64,000 bases of DNA, from NCBI GenBank assembly GCA_963675235.2, contig CAXXFU010000017.1, positions 558,001 to 622,000 on the forward strand. The letters are read 5' to 3'. A program made the position numbers and the translations under genes. Below, one piece after another: positions 26,900-37,711 of this stretch (position 1 is the first letter of the stretch; every line of letters starts with the position of its first letter). Origin of the DNA: JAHJQZ01 sp963675235 (GTDB lineage Bacteria; Pseudomonadota; Alphaproteobacteria; Rhizobiales; Devosiaceae). The notes under the pieces are model-generated. The model worked only from the letters and a program-made list of their open reading frames with translations, made no database searches and had not been told where the DNA came from.

Positions 26900-27307
26900 C
26901 TAAAGCAGATCGCAGAGCGGCGCGACAAGCGGGAGATCGGCGGGCGGCATCGGATAGTCCCTCAACGCCACAGGCCTGACCCATTTGAGCGCCGCATGTT
27001 CCCGCGGCTGCGGAAGCCCAACCCACTTCCGGCAAACGAAAACTGGCATCAACAAGTGAAAACTTTCGTAAGCATGGGAGGCAAATGTCAGTGGCGCCAG
27101 GCAGGCGGTTTTCGTCGAAATGCCGAGCTCTTCTTCAAGCTCCCTTATGAGAGCGTCTTCCGGGGTTTCGCCCGGCTCGACCTTGCCGCCCGGAAACTCC
27201 CACAATCCGCCCATCGATTTGCCTTCGGGACGCTGGGCGATGAGCACGCGCCGGTCGGCATCGACAAGGGCGCAGGCAACGACGAGCAGCAGGGGTTTTT
27301 CGGTCAT
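26900..27307 (-). CDS. mutT: 8-oxo-dGTP diphosphatase (MutT/Nudix)
   Basis: This 135-aa Nudix hydrolase has a complete Nudix box at residues 41-63 (G-x5-E-x7-REUXEEXGU) and the MutT-like N-terminus VVACALVDADRRVLIAQRPEGKSMGGLWEFPGG. It clears oxidised dGTP from the nucleotide pool to prevent transversions. The start overlaps the stop of the upstream acetyltransferase (ATGA at 27304-27307), and the trio argJ-GNAT-mutT is a conserved Rhizobiales cluster. Confidence 0.93.
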   Translation of the reverse strand: MTEKPLLLVVACALVDADRRVLIAQRPEGKSMGGLWEFPGGKVEPGETPEDALIRELEEELGISTKTACLAPLTFASHAYESFHLLMPVFVCRKWVGLPQPREHAALKWVRPVALRDYPMPPADLPLVAPLCDLL

Positions 27308-28086
27308 TGCGGCGCCTTTCGATAGATGTAGGTGCCAATCTCGCGAAACCCGAAACCGGCATACAGCGCTTCGGCGGGGGCATTGCCGGCGGAAACGTGG
27401 ATGACGGCGCGCGTTGCGCCGAGATCGGCCATGGCATTGAGCGCCGCACCCATGGCGCTTCGACCAAGGCCCAGACGGCGATGGGTCGGGGCGGTGACGA
27501 CATTGGTGAACATGGCCAGATCACCGACGGCAACGGCGAGAACCGAGGCGACCGGCTGGTTGTCGCTATCGAACACGGTGATGCCGGTGGCGCTGTCGGG
27601 CATGCGGGCGATGATCTCGGACAGCGTGCGCCGGGTCTCGAAGTCGTAGCCCTGCAACCAGCATTGCGGCCCGATCCAGGCCGGTCCGGCCCTGAGCGAC
27701 AGCGCCGTGCGATGTTGACTGTCGAACCCGGCGGAGAGCGGTTCGAGATAAAGGATACGGCTCAACTCGACCTTTTCCCAGCCGAGCCGGTCGAGAGCAT
27801 TGACGATGCCGGGCCCGGCCAGCGGGCTTTGGCGGAAGACCGGGGCGATGCCGGCCTCATGCGACCATTGCGCCAGCCGCAACAGACGCGCCTCGGCATC
27901 GCCGTCATCGGCCCGCTCCTGGCACTGGATGGCATTGGCGCGCTTGGTGAAGCCGCGGGCATAGCGCCAGACCCAAGCACCGTCCCAACGCGTCTCGAGC
28001 GCCGGCCAGGCGTCGAGAAAGCGCGTTTCGGCAATGACGAGTTCCGGGGCGGGATCAGCTCCGGTAGGAACCGTTAATGTCGACAT
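27304..28086 (-). CDS. GNAT family N-acetyltransferase
   Basis: This 260-aa protein has a C-terminal GNAT domain with the CoA loop NVVTAPTHRRLGLGRSAMGAALNAM and AEALYAGFGFREIGTYIYR at the end; the N-terminal half is a second, degenerate GNAT-like part (AWVWRYARGFTKRANAIQC). Its predicted start overlaps the end of argJ by 32 bases, with stop-start overlap to mutT at the other end, so translation is probably coupled through the cluster. The substrate is unknown. Confidence 0.88.
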   Translation of the reverse strand: MSTLTVPTGADPAPELVIAETRFLDAWPALETRWDGAWVWRYARGFTKRANAIQCQERADDGDAEARLLRLAQWSHEAGIAPVFRQSPLAGPGIVNALDRLGWEKVELSRILYLEPLSAGFDSQHRTALSLRAGPAWIGPQCWLQGYDFETRRTLSEIIARMPDSATGITVFDSDNQPVASVLAVAVGDLAMFTNVVTAPTHRRLGLGRSAMGAALNAMADLGATRAVIHVSAGNAPAEALYAGFGFREIGTYIYRKAPQ

Positions 28087-29296
28087 AGCCGTGGGTCAGG
28101 TCGCAGGTGTAGACCGTGGCCCGGCCCGTGCCGAGACCGAGATCGGCCCCGATGGTGATGTTCTTGTTCTTCATGTAGGCGCTGGCCGCGTCCTCGTCAT
28201 AGCCCGCGGCGCGCTCGCCCTTTCTGGCAACGGTGATCTCGCCGAAACGGATCTCCAGGAGATCGCGATCGGCCGGTTCGCCGGCCTTGCCGACGGCCAT
28301 GACGATGCGACCCCAATTGGCGTCCTCGCCCGAGATCGCCGTTTTTACCAGCGGCGAATTGGCAATGGCGCGGGCGACCGTCTCTGCACTGTCGTCGCTG
28401 ACCGCGCCGGTAACGTTGACGGTGACGAACTTGGTAGCGCCTTCACCGTCGCGCACGACCTGCATGGCGAGATCGAACAGCACCTCCCCGACCGCCTCGG
28501 CGAAGGGCACGAAGCGCGGATCCTCGATCGAATGGAGCGGGGCGACGCCGTGCCGGGCAGCGGTGCCGGTGGCAAAGATCAGCAGCGTGTCCGAGGTCGA
28601 GGTGTCGGAATCGACGGTGATGGCGTTGAAACTCGTCTGCACCTTGTCGCCGAGCACAGCCTGCAGCACCGGGGCCGCCACCGGCATGTCGGTGAACACA
28701 TAGGCCAACATGGTGGCCATGTCCGGGGCGATCATGCCGGAGCCCTTGGCGATGCCGTTGATCACCACCTTGGTATTGGCGAACTCGACCTCCCTGCCCG
28801 CCATTTTCGGGTAGGTGTCGGTGGTCATGATGGCCTCGGCAGCGGCGCGCCAGGGCAGGTGATGCAGGCGCGTGACGCAGTCCTCGAACACGCCTTCGAA
28901 CTTTTTTGCATCGAGCGGCTCACCGATGACGCCGGTCGAGCTGAGGAACACGTCCTCGGCAACGCAGCCGACGGCGCGGGCCGCGAGATTGGCGGTGCTG
29001 CGCACGGCGTCGTGTCCGCGAACGCCGGTGAAGGCATTGGCATTGCCGGAATTGACCACCAGGGCGCGCGCCGCGCCGGTGGGCAGATGGGTGCGGCACC
29101 AGTCGACTGGCGCCGCCGGGCATTTCGACTTGGTCAGGACGCCGGCGACGGTGGTGCCGGGCTCGAACACGGCCAGCAGCACGTCGGTGCGATTCCGGTA
29201 TTTGATTCCAGCCTCGGCGGTGGCGAAGCGCACACCGGAAACCCTCGGCAATTCGGGAAAATTCTTGGGAGCAAGTGGAGAAACGGGATGCTTCAT
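28055..29296 (-). CDS. argJ: Bifunctional glutamate N-acetyltransferase / amino-acid acetyltransferase ArgJ
   Basis: ArgJ moves the acetyl group from N-acetylornithine to glutamate, closing the cyclic arginine pathway; some versions also use acetyl-CoA. The 413-aa precursor cleaves itself before the catalytic Thr195 in KGSGMIAPDMATMLAYVF into alpha and beta chains. Other family blocks are VNSGNANAFTG and LSSTGVIGEPL, with the C-terminus LTHGYVDINGSYRS. Full length. It starts the argJ-GNAT-mutT cluster. The 151 bases upstream to 29447 hold no other recognisable feature. Confidence 0.97.
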   Translation of the reverse strand: MKHPVSPLAPKNFPELPRVSGVRFATAEAGIKYRNRTDVLLAVFEPGTTVAGVLTKSKCPAAPVDWCRTHLPTGAARALVVNSGNANAFTGVRGHDAVRSTANLAARAVGCVAEDVFLSSTGVIGEPLDAKKFEGVFEDCVTRLHHLPWRAAAEAIMTTDTYPKMAGREVEFANTKVVINGIAKGSGMIAPDMATMLAYVFTDMPVAAPVLQAVLGDKVQTSFNAITVDSDTSTSDTLLIFATGTAARHGVAPLHSIEDPRFVPFAEAVGEVLFDLAMQVVRDGEGATKFVTVNVTGAVSDDSAETVARAIANSPLVKTAISGEDANWGRIVMAVGKAGEPADRDLLEIRFGEITVARKGERAAGYDEDAASAYMKNKNITIGADLGLGTGRATVYTCDLTHGYVDINGSYRS

Positions 29297-29447
29297 GGCG
29301 GACCATCCATATGCAACGAGGGACAGCCCGGTTTGCCCGATCGCCCGGAAGGTTGCAAGAGCCGGCGCGACGCTTGGAGGTTTTTGGACATCGGCGCGAC
29401 ACGCGGAAGCTTTCGTGCTTCGGCGCGTCGCGCAAATGCGGTCGGGC

Positions 29448-29687
29448 TCAGGCGCGGCGCGCGGAAGCCCTGCCGGCGACGAAGGTGCCGAAAAAACGGT
29501 TTATGGCCGGCGAGATGGCAAAGACGATGGTCAGGACCATAGCCGGCACCAGCACCAGCGTTCGTAGCCACATCGGCCAGCCGGCGGTCAGCGGCATCAG
29601 CATATAAAGATAGAAGGTGACCACCGGATAGACGAACAGCACCATCAATCCGGCAAGCCGAATGCGGGGGGCAAGAGAGTTGGACAT
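29448..29687 (-). CDS. DUF2798-like small membrane protein
   Basis: This 79-aa protein with two hydrophobic helices (about 10-32 and 40-60) ends in NRFFGTFVAGRAS, resembling DUF2798 proteins, which are often regulated by a neighbouring TetR protein. Function is unknown. It is divergent from the tetR-type gene, and the gap holds two palindromes, so it is probably the regulated target. GGAG lies nine bases before the ATG. Confidence 0.75.
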   Translation of the reverse strand: MSNSLAPRIRLAGLMVLFVYPVVTFYLYMLMPLTAGWPMWLRTLVLVPAMVLTIVFAISPAINRFFGTFVAGRASARRA

Positions 29688-29708
29688 GGGAGGGACTCCG
29701 TTGTATGT

Positions 29709-29752
29709 CGAAACGAGCCGTTTCGTTTCGAACGATAACGGAACGTTCCGTT
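29709..29752. promoter_or_regulatory. Two palindromic operators in the DUF2798/tetR intergenic region
   Basis: CGAAACG-AGC-CGTTTCG (29709-29725) and the perfect 16-base palindrome AACGGAACGTTCCGTT (29737-29752) lie 12 bases apart between the divergent genes. Both share a GAAACG/CGTTTC-type core with further copies around them. This is the layout of an autoregulated TetR operator region. Confidence 0.65.
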
Positions 29753-29781
29753 TCGATCAAGAAGCTCTCGAGGGATTTGTC

Positions 29782-30438
29782 ATGGCGCGGGACAGGACCG
29801 GCAAAACGGCGGCAAGAGATGATGACACGCATGGCGACGCCGGCCACGGCACTCTCGATCCAAAAAGCCGGCATTCCATCGGCGCCCGCCGCAATCCCGC
29901 CACCGAGAAAGCCATTCTCGATGCCGCCGAAGCGATCCTGGCCGAAAAGGGCCTGGGCGGGTTTTCCATCGAAGCCGTGGCTCGCGCCGCCCGCGCCGGC
30001 AAGCCGACGATCTATCGCTGGTGGCCGAACCGCACCAGCCTGCTTCTTGCCGTCTACCAGCGCCAGAAAGGCGCGTTCGACAGTCACGACAGCGGCGATG
30101 CCGAGATCGACGCCCTCTATTTCCTCGAACACCTGCTCGCCTATTGGCGCGAGAGCGCGGCCGGGCAGGTGTTCCGTTCCGTGATTGCCGAAGCCCAGAC
30201 CGATCCGGACGCCGCCGCTGTTCTCGAGGCCTATTCGCGCGACCGCCACAACCAGACCGCCGAAATCTTCCGGCGCGGCATGGTGCGCGGCGAGTTGCGG
30301 GCCGATATCGATCCGGTTCTCGCCGCCGAGACCCTGGCCAGTTTCGCACGCGGACGCCTGCTCATCGGCAAGCTCGATACGCCGCGTTCGGAACTCGAAC
30401 TGGCGGCCCGGCAGATCGTGGCCGGCCTGAAAGTCTGA
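29782..30438 (+). CDS. TetR/AcrR family transcriptional regulator
   Basis: This 218-aa repressor has an N-terminal helix-turn-helix (NPATEKAILDAAEAILAEKG, then FSIEAVARAARAGKPTIYRWWPNRTSLL) and a C-terminal ligand domain that fits the TetR_C_11 group (RSVIAEAQTDPDAAAVLEAY, RDRHNQTAEIFRRGMVRGEL). The ATG at 29782 is chosen since earlier in-frame codons would run through the operators and into the divergent gene. It probably represses itself and the DUF2798 gene. The ligand is unknown. Confidence 0.9.
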   Translation: MARDRTGKTAARDDDTHGDAGHGTLDPKSRHSIGARRNPATEKAILDAAEAILAEKGLGGFSIEAVARAARAGKPTIYRWWPNRTSLLLAVYQRQKGAFDSHDSGDAEIDALYFLEHLLAYWRESAAGQVFRSVIAEAQTDPDAAAVLEAYSRDRHNQTAEIFRRGMVRGELRADIDPVLAAETLASFARGRLLIGKLDTPRSELELAARQIVAGLKV

Positions 30439-30461
30439 ACCGGTCCCCTGCCTCACAGCGA

Positions 30462-30493
30462 AAAGGCACCCGCGGCGGACCGCGAGTGCCTTT
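30462..30493. terminator. Bidirectional hairpin terminator
   Basis: AAAGGCACcCGCGG pairs with CCGCGaGTGCCTTT, between the convergent ends of the tetR-type gene and the parvulin gene. The minus-strand side is followed by TTTTC, so it best ends the parvulin transcript. Confidence 0.65.
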
Positions 30494-30529
30494 GAAACTG
30501 GAACCCGCCCGGTTGCGGACGTGCCGGAG

Positions 30530-31423
30530 CTATTGCCCTTCGGACTGGCGCAGGGCGGCTTCTGCCTTGACCTGGGCTTCGAGCGCCGGGTCGGTGAAGC
30601 TCACCTCGACATTCTGCTTGAGCCGATCCATTTCGGTGGTGAAGGCCTCGATCATCAGCTGCTGCTCGATCTGCGAGCTGACCTGCTGCAGCGGCGGCGG
30701 CGAGGAGCTGCGCTTGTCCTCGAGCTTGATGATGTGCCAGCCGTACTGGGTCTGGACGGGCTCGGAAATCTCGCCGACCTTGAGGGCGAACGCGGCTTCC
30801 TCGAACGGCTTGACCATCATGCCGGAGGTGAAATAGCCGAGGTCGCCGCCATTCTGGGCGGAACCGTCCTGCGACTTCTCGAGCGCGGCGATCTCGAACG
30901 GCTTGCCGGCATCGATCTCGGCCTTGACCGCTTTGGCGTCGTCTTCGCTCGAGACCAGAATGTGGCGGGCGCGCACTTCTTCCTGCGGCTTGAAGCCGGC
31001 GACGAAGGTGTCATAGGCCGTCTGGACCGCGTCGGCGGTGACCGTACCGGAGACCTTTTCGCTGAAATAGGCGCGCCTCAGGGAGCGGTCTTCGAGATAG
31101 GTCAGCCGCTTCTTGAACGCGTCGGACTTGTCGAGATCGGCGGCACGGGCCGCCTCGGCCATCACCTTCATGTCGATGAGCACGGCGACGAGGAAGGCGC
31201 GGCGCTGGTTGGCCGGGATATTGGCGAGGTCCTGGCCGAGATCCTCGGCCGCGAAACCAATCTCGGCTTCGGTGATCGGCACGTCGCCAACGGTGACGAC
31301 GACGGAATTGGGGTCGGGCGCTGTGGCATCCTGGGCCAGGGCAGGCACGGCAGCAATGCTCGCGCAGGACAGCAGAGCGGCAATGGCAAGCCGGGCCGGA
31401 GCCGGCAGACGTGAAATGGACAT
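30530..31423 (-). CDS. Periplasmic peptidylprolyl isomerase (parvulin type)
   Basis: This 297-aa SurA/PpiC-like folding factor has a signal peptide (SISRLPAPARLAIAALLSCA to VPALAQ), an N-terminal chaperone part with TVGDVPITEAEIGFA, and a PpiC-type rotamase domain in the middle: RARHILVSSEDDAKAV, KSQDGSAQNGGDLGYFTSGMM, FALKVGEISEPVQTQYGWHIIKLED. It catalyses cis/trans proline isomerisation of exported proteins. AAGGAG precedes the ATG at 31423. It is divergent from secA, linking export with periplasmic folding. Confidence 0.93.
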   Translation of the reverse strand: MSISRLPAPARLAIAALLSCASIAAVPALAQDATAPDPNSVVVTVGDVPITEAEIGFAAEDLGQDLANIPANQRRAFLVAVLIDMKVMAEAARAADLDKSDAFKKRLTYLEDRSLRRAYFSEKVSGTVTADAVQTAYDTFVAGFKPQEEVRARHILVSSEDDAKAVKAEIDAGKPFEIAALEKSQDGSAQNGGDLGYFTSGMMVKPFEEAAFALKVGEISEPVQTQYGWHIIKLEDKRSSSPPPLQQVSSQIEQQLMIEAFTTEMDRLKQNVEVSFTDPALEAQVKAEAALRQSEGQ

Positions 31424-31616
31424 AATAGGTCTCCTTGTGGGGCACGATGGCCCCCGTGGTCGCGGCGAGCGAGGTGGTTTGGCATTTTGGGCCGGCGTTG
31501 ACAAGGCGGAACACGGCTCTTACATCTCCCTCGCCTTGCAAGCGCAGACAGGGCCCGCCGGGTGTTTTCCGGACCCACTTGGCCCGTCATGCATTTCAAC
31601 AAAGGATTATCCCGCA

Positions 31617-34379
<2,763 letters not shown>

Positions 34380-34401
34380 GCGTGTCCGGCCGCTGAAAGA
34401 C

Positions 34402-34427
34402 AAAAAGGCGCCTCGCGGCGCCTTTTT
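34402..34427. terminator. Rho-independent terminator after secA
   Basis: AAAAAGGCGCC, loop TCGC, GGCGCCTTTTT, a perfect 11-base stem with T-run, 22 bases beyond the secA stop. The symmetric A/T flanks would also serve the convergent SRPBCC gene. Confidence 0.9.
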
Positions 34428-34446
34428 CTTTTGGTCGTGCAGTTGC

Positions 34447-34935
34447 CTATCCTGCCAGTTCCGTCAGCACACCGTCCAGCAGATCGAAGGTTACGCCCAT
34501 GCCGTCGGTCATGCCTGTTTCGAGGGCCGCCTTGCGGGTGGCGGCATCGGCGTAGCGGATCACCATCTTCAATTGCGTCATGTCGCCGAGCGGTTCGAAC
34601 AGAACCTCGATTTCGGCCTCCGGCATGTCAACGCCTTCGGGACGTTCGAGATTGGTGATGCGGGATTCCGGTTCGATTGAAACAAACGTGCCGATAAAGC
34701 CGAACTCCATGCCGCTTTCGTCGTTCCGCCAGCGATGGTGATAGGTGCCGCCGACGCGGAAATCGATCTCGCACACCGGCATGGTCCAGCCGGGATAGCC
34801 GACCATCCAGCGCCTGACGAGCGCCGGTTCGGTATGGGCGCGCCAGACCAGCGCCCGAGGGGCATTGAAGCGGCGGGTGACGACGACATCGGTTTCGTTC
34901 GGGGTTTCGACCGTCAGGGAATCGGCAAGAGTCAT
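34447..34935 (-). CDS. SRPBCC (AHSA1-like) domain protein
   Basis: This 162-aa START-like (Aha1/AHSA1 family) protein has the pattern VVTRRFNAPRALVWRAHTEPALVRRWM, CEIDFRVGGTYHHRW and GMGVTFDLLDGVL. The fold forms a hydrophobic ligand cavity; the ligand is unknown. It is the third gene of an operon with an ArsR regulator and a VOC protein, a recurrent bacterial arrangement. It starts two bases beyond the VOC stop. Confidence 0.9.
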   Translation of the reverse strand: MTLADSLTVETPNETDVVVTRRFNAPRALVWRAHTEPALVRRWMVGYPGWTMPVCEIDFRVGGTYHHRWRNDESGMEFGFIGTFVSIEPESRITNLERPEGVDMPEAEIEVLFEPLGDMTQLKMVIRYADAATRKAALETGMTDGMGVTFDLLDGVLTELAG

Positions 34936-34936
34936 G

Positions 34937-35410
34937 TCACGCCCGCCCGCCGTTTGCCGCCGCTTCGAGATCGGCGACGACGAGCTTTTTCATCTTCAGC
35001 ATCGCGTCGGTGACGCGCTGGGCCTTTTTGCGGTCGGGATCGCCCATCAGCTCGCCGAGCCGCTTGGGTACGATCTGCCAGCTCACGCCGAACCGATCGG
35101 TCAGCCAGCCGCACATGCTTTCCTCGCCACCGCCGGTGAGAAGCGCCTGCCAGTAGCGGTCGACCTCCTGCTGGTCTTCGCAGGCGACCGAAAGCGAGAA
35201 GGCCGGGGTCAGCTGGTAGTGCGGGCCGCCATTCAGCAGCTGCAACGGCTGACCGGCGATCTCGCAGACGACCATCACCGGCGGGGCTGCGACGTCCGGG
35301 GTCGGCCCGGCGGGGGTGAGCATGCGCGAATTGGCGAACAGCGACACATAGAAGCGCGCCGCCTGCTCTGCCGTGCCGTCGAACCAGAGGCAGGGCGTTA
35401 TCTTGTTCAT
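34937..35410 (-). CDS. VOC family protein (PhnB/3-demethylubiquinone-9 methyltransferase-like)
   Basis: This 157-aa vicinal oxygen chelate protein of the PhnB/YjdN type begins NKITPCLWFDGTAEQAARFY and contains PLQLLNGGPHYQLTPAFSLSV and DRFGVSWQIVPKRLGELM. The fold can bind a metal and small molecules. Function is unknown. It overlaps the upstream arsR-type gene by four bases and precedes the SRPBCC gene by two, showing tight translational coupling. Confidence 0.9.
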   Translation of the reverse strand: MNKITPCLWFDGTAEQAARFYVSLFANSRMLTPAGPTPDVAAPPVMVVCEIAGQPLQLLNGGPHYQLTPAFSLSVACEDQQEVDRYWQALLTGGGEESMCGWLTDRFGVSWQIVPKRLGELMGDPDRKKAQRVTDAMLKMKKLVVADLEAAANGGRA

Positions 35411-35763
35411 TGCTCGTCCTTTCCCCGGCTGCTGCCGGCTTTCAGTTCATCCAGAAGCGTATCGAGCCGGGCGAAATTGGTCTCCCAGACCCGGCGATAG
35501 CGTTCGATCCAGTCCTCGGCGGCGACGAGCGTATCGACCTGCAACCGGCAGGGCCGACGCTGGCCGTCGCGCGTCTTGACGATCAGCCCGGCCTTCTCGA
35601 GTACCTTGATGTGCTTGGAAATTGCCGGCTGGCTCATCTCGAACGGCGCCGCCAGTTCCGAGACGCTGGCTTCGCCGTTCGCCAGCTGCGCCAGCATCGC
35701 CCGCCGCGTCGGATCGGCGAGGGCGGAAAAGATCGAATCGAGTTCGGCTGTGGCTTGCATCAT
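35407..35763 (-). CDS. ArsR family winged-helix regulator
   Basis: This 118-aa regulator has the ArsR winged helix: FSALADPTRRAMLAQLANGEASVSELAAPFEMSQPAISKHIKVLEKAGLI. No metal-binding ELCVC motif is seen, so it is of the metal-independent branch that controls SRPBCC/VOC genes. It heads the three-gene operon and probably represses it. An ATG at 35760 is an equally likely start. Confidence 0.92.
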   Translation of the reverse strand: MMQATAELDSIFSALADPTRRAMLAQLANGEASVSELAAPFEMSQPAISKHIKVLEKAGLIVKTRDGQRRPCRLQVDTLVAAEDWIERYRRVWETNFARLDTLLDELKAGSSRGKDEQ

Positions 35764-35880
35764 AAACCATTCAGTTATATTTCTTATTAGTTATATGCAG
35801 GCTTGAATCTCACCCGTCAAGCTCAGGATTCGCGCCGATGCGGCCTTGCACAACAGCGCCTGTCCAGCCAGACTCGCGCG

Positions 35881-37668
35881 ATGGATTTCACACTCACCTA
35901 TGACCAGACCGTCCTGTTCGTCCTGATCGCACTGGTGCTTGCCGGGCTGTTGTGGGGCCGGTTCCGCTATGATGTCGTCGCCTTTGCCGCGCTGCTTGTC
36001 GGCGTGGCGCTCGGCGCCGTGCCGGTACACGGGGCCTTTGACGGGTTCGGCCACGAGGCGACGATCATCGTGGCACTGGTGCTGATCATCTCGGCAGGGC
36101 TGACGCGCTCGGGCGCCGTCGATCTCATCACCCGCGTCGTTGTCGACCGCACAAGATCGCTTGGCGCCCATATCGCCCTGTTCGGCGTGTTCTCGGCGGC
36201 GCTATCGGCCTTCATGAACAATGTCGCGACGCTGGCGCTGCTGATGCCGGTCGATATCCAGGCGGCCAAGCAGGCCGGGCGCAGCCCGTCGCGGTCACTG
36301 ATGCCGCTGAGTTTTGCCACCATCCTGGGCGGCATGATCACGCTGATCGGCACACCGCCCAACATCATCATCGCCGCCTATCGCGGCCAGGCGCTCGGCG
36401 AGCCGTTTTCCATGTTCGATTTCGCCCCGGTCGGGGCCAGCGCCGCCATCGCCGGACTGATCTTCATCACCTTTGTCGGCTGGCGGCTGATTCCCGAGGG
36501 CCAGAAGGATGTGAGCCCGTCCGACGAGCTGATGAGCGTCGAGAACTACGTTGCCGAGCTGGTGGCGCCCGAAGACGCCAAGATCATCGGCAAGAAGATC
36601 CGCGATCTCGGCGAATCCTCGGACGAGGCCGGCTGCACCATTCTCGGCCTGGTGCGCAAGGGACAGCGCCTGCCCGGACGCGCCCTGCGCGAGGAAGTGA
36701 AAAAGGACGATCTTCTTGTCGTCCAGGGCACGATCGAGGGCATCGACGCCCTGACCGGGGCCTTCGGACTGAAGCTTCAGGGCAAGGCCGGCCAGGTCGC
36801 CGAGATGAACTCGGAAATGGGTCTTTCCGAAGTGGTCGTCACCCGCGACAGCCGGCTGGTCGGGCGCAGCGCCAACAAGGTGGTGACCCTGCGGGCGGCT
36901 GGCGTGGCGCTGGTCGGGCTCAGCCGCAGCGGCAAACTGATCCGCCAGCGCATCAGGCGCACGCCGATCCAGGCCGGCGACGTGCTCCTGCTGCTCGGCA
37001 CCGAGGACGCCATCGCCGCGGCGACACGGCGGCTCGACTGCCTGCCGCTTGCCGGTTCCGGCATGCCGGTGACACGGCATGAGCGCGCGCTGTTCGCCAT
37101 TGGCTTTTTCTTCGCCGCCATCGCTGCCGCCGTCATCGGCGTGCTGCCATTGCCGATCGCACTCGGCTTTGCCGCCCTCGGCATGGTGCTGATGGACGTC
37201 CTGCCGCTGCGCGAACTCTACAATTCGGTGGAGTGGCCGGTGATCGTGCTGCTCGGCTCGATGATTCCGCTGGGCACGGCGCTCGAGACCTCCGGCAGCA
37301 CCGCAGTGATCGCCACGGGTCTTGCGACGCTGACCTCTTCCCTGCCCGCCTGGGCAGCGCTGGTGCTGATCATGGTGGCGACCATGACGCTGTCGGATGT
37401 GCTCAACAACACCGCCACCGCCGTCATTGCCGCACCGATCACGGTGCAGCTGGCAACGGCAACCGGGGTCAATCCCGATCCCTATCTTATGGCCGTGGCC
37501 ATCGGGGCGAGTTGCGCCTTCCTGACCCCGATCGGTCACAAGAACAACATGCTGATCCTCGGGCCGGGCGGCTATCGTTTCGGCGACTACTGGCGCATGG
37601 GCCTGCCACTCGAAGCGCTGATCGTTCTGGTATCGGTGCCCATGATCATGCTGGTCTGGCCGCTGTGA
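35881..37668 (+). CDS. SLC13 family permease with TrkA-C domains
   Basis: This 595-aa inner-membrane carrier of the DASS/ArsB-like superfamily has hydrophobic halves containing the family patterns SAFMNNVATLALLMPV with LIGTPPNIIIAAYRG, and LSDVLNNTATAVIAAP with FLTPIGHKNNMLILGPGGY. Two TrkA-C (RCK-like) domains lie between the halves (about residues 210-380: IRDLGESSDEAGCTILG and VTRDSRLVGRSANKVVTL). Members carry sulfate or di/tricarboxylates with sodium; which one here is unknown. It stands alone, divergent from the arsR-type operon. Confidence 0.92.
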   Translation: MDFTLTYDQTVLFVLIALVLAGLLWGRFRYDVVAFAALLVGVALGAVPVHGAFDGFGHEATIIVALVLIISAGLTRSGAVDLITRVVVDRTRSLGAHIALFGVFSAALSAFMNNVATLALLMPVDIQAAKQAGRSPSRSLMPLSFATILGGMITLIGTPPNIIIAAYRGQALGEPFSMFDFAPVGASAAIAGLIFITFVGWRLIPEGQKDVSPSDELMSVENYVAELVAPEDAKIIGKKIRDLGESSDEAGCTILGLVRKGQRLPGRALREEVKKDDLLVVQGTIEGIDALTGAFGLKLQGKAGQVAEMNSEMGLSEVVVTRDSRLVGRSANKVVTLRAAGVALVGLSRSGKLIRQRIRRTPIQAGDVLLLLGTEDAIAAATRRLDCLPLAGSGMPVTRHERALFAIGFFFAAIAAAVIGVLPLPIALGFAALGMVLMDVLPLRELYNSVEWPVIVLLGSMIPLGTALETSGSTAVIATGLATLTSSLPAWAALVLIMVATMTLSDVLNNTATAVIAAPITVQLATATGVNPDPYLMAVAIGASCAFLTPIGHKNNMLILGPGGYRFGDYWRMGLPLEALIVLVSVPMIMLVWPL

Positions 37669-37711
37669 GTCCGTGTATCCTGCGGCGACCGCCCACAGCG
37701 AGGGCGACGGA

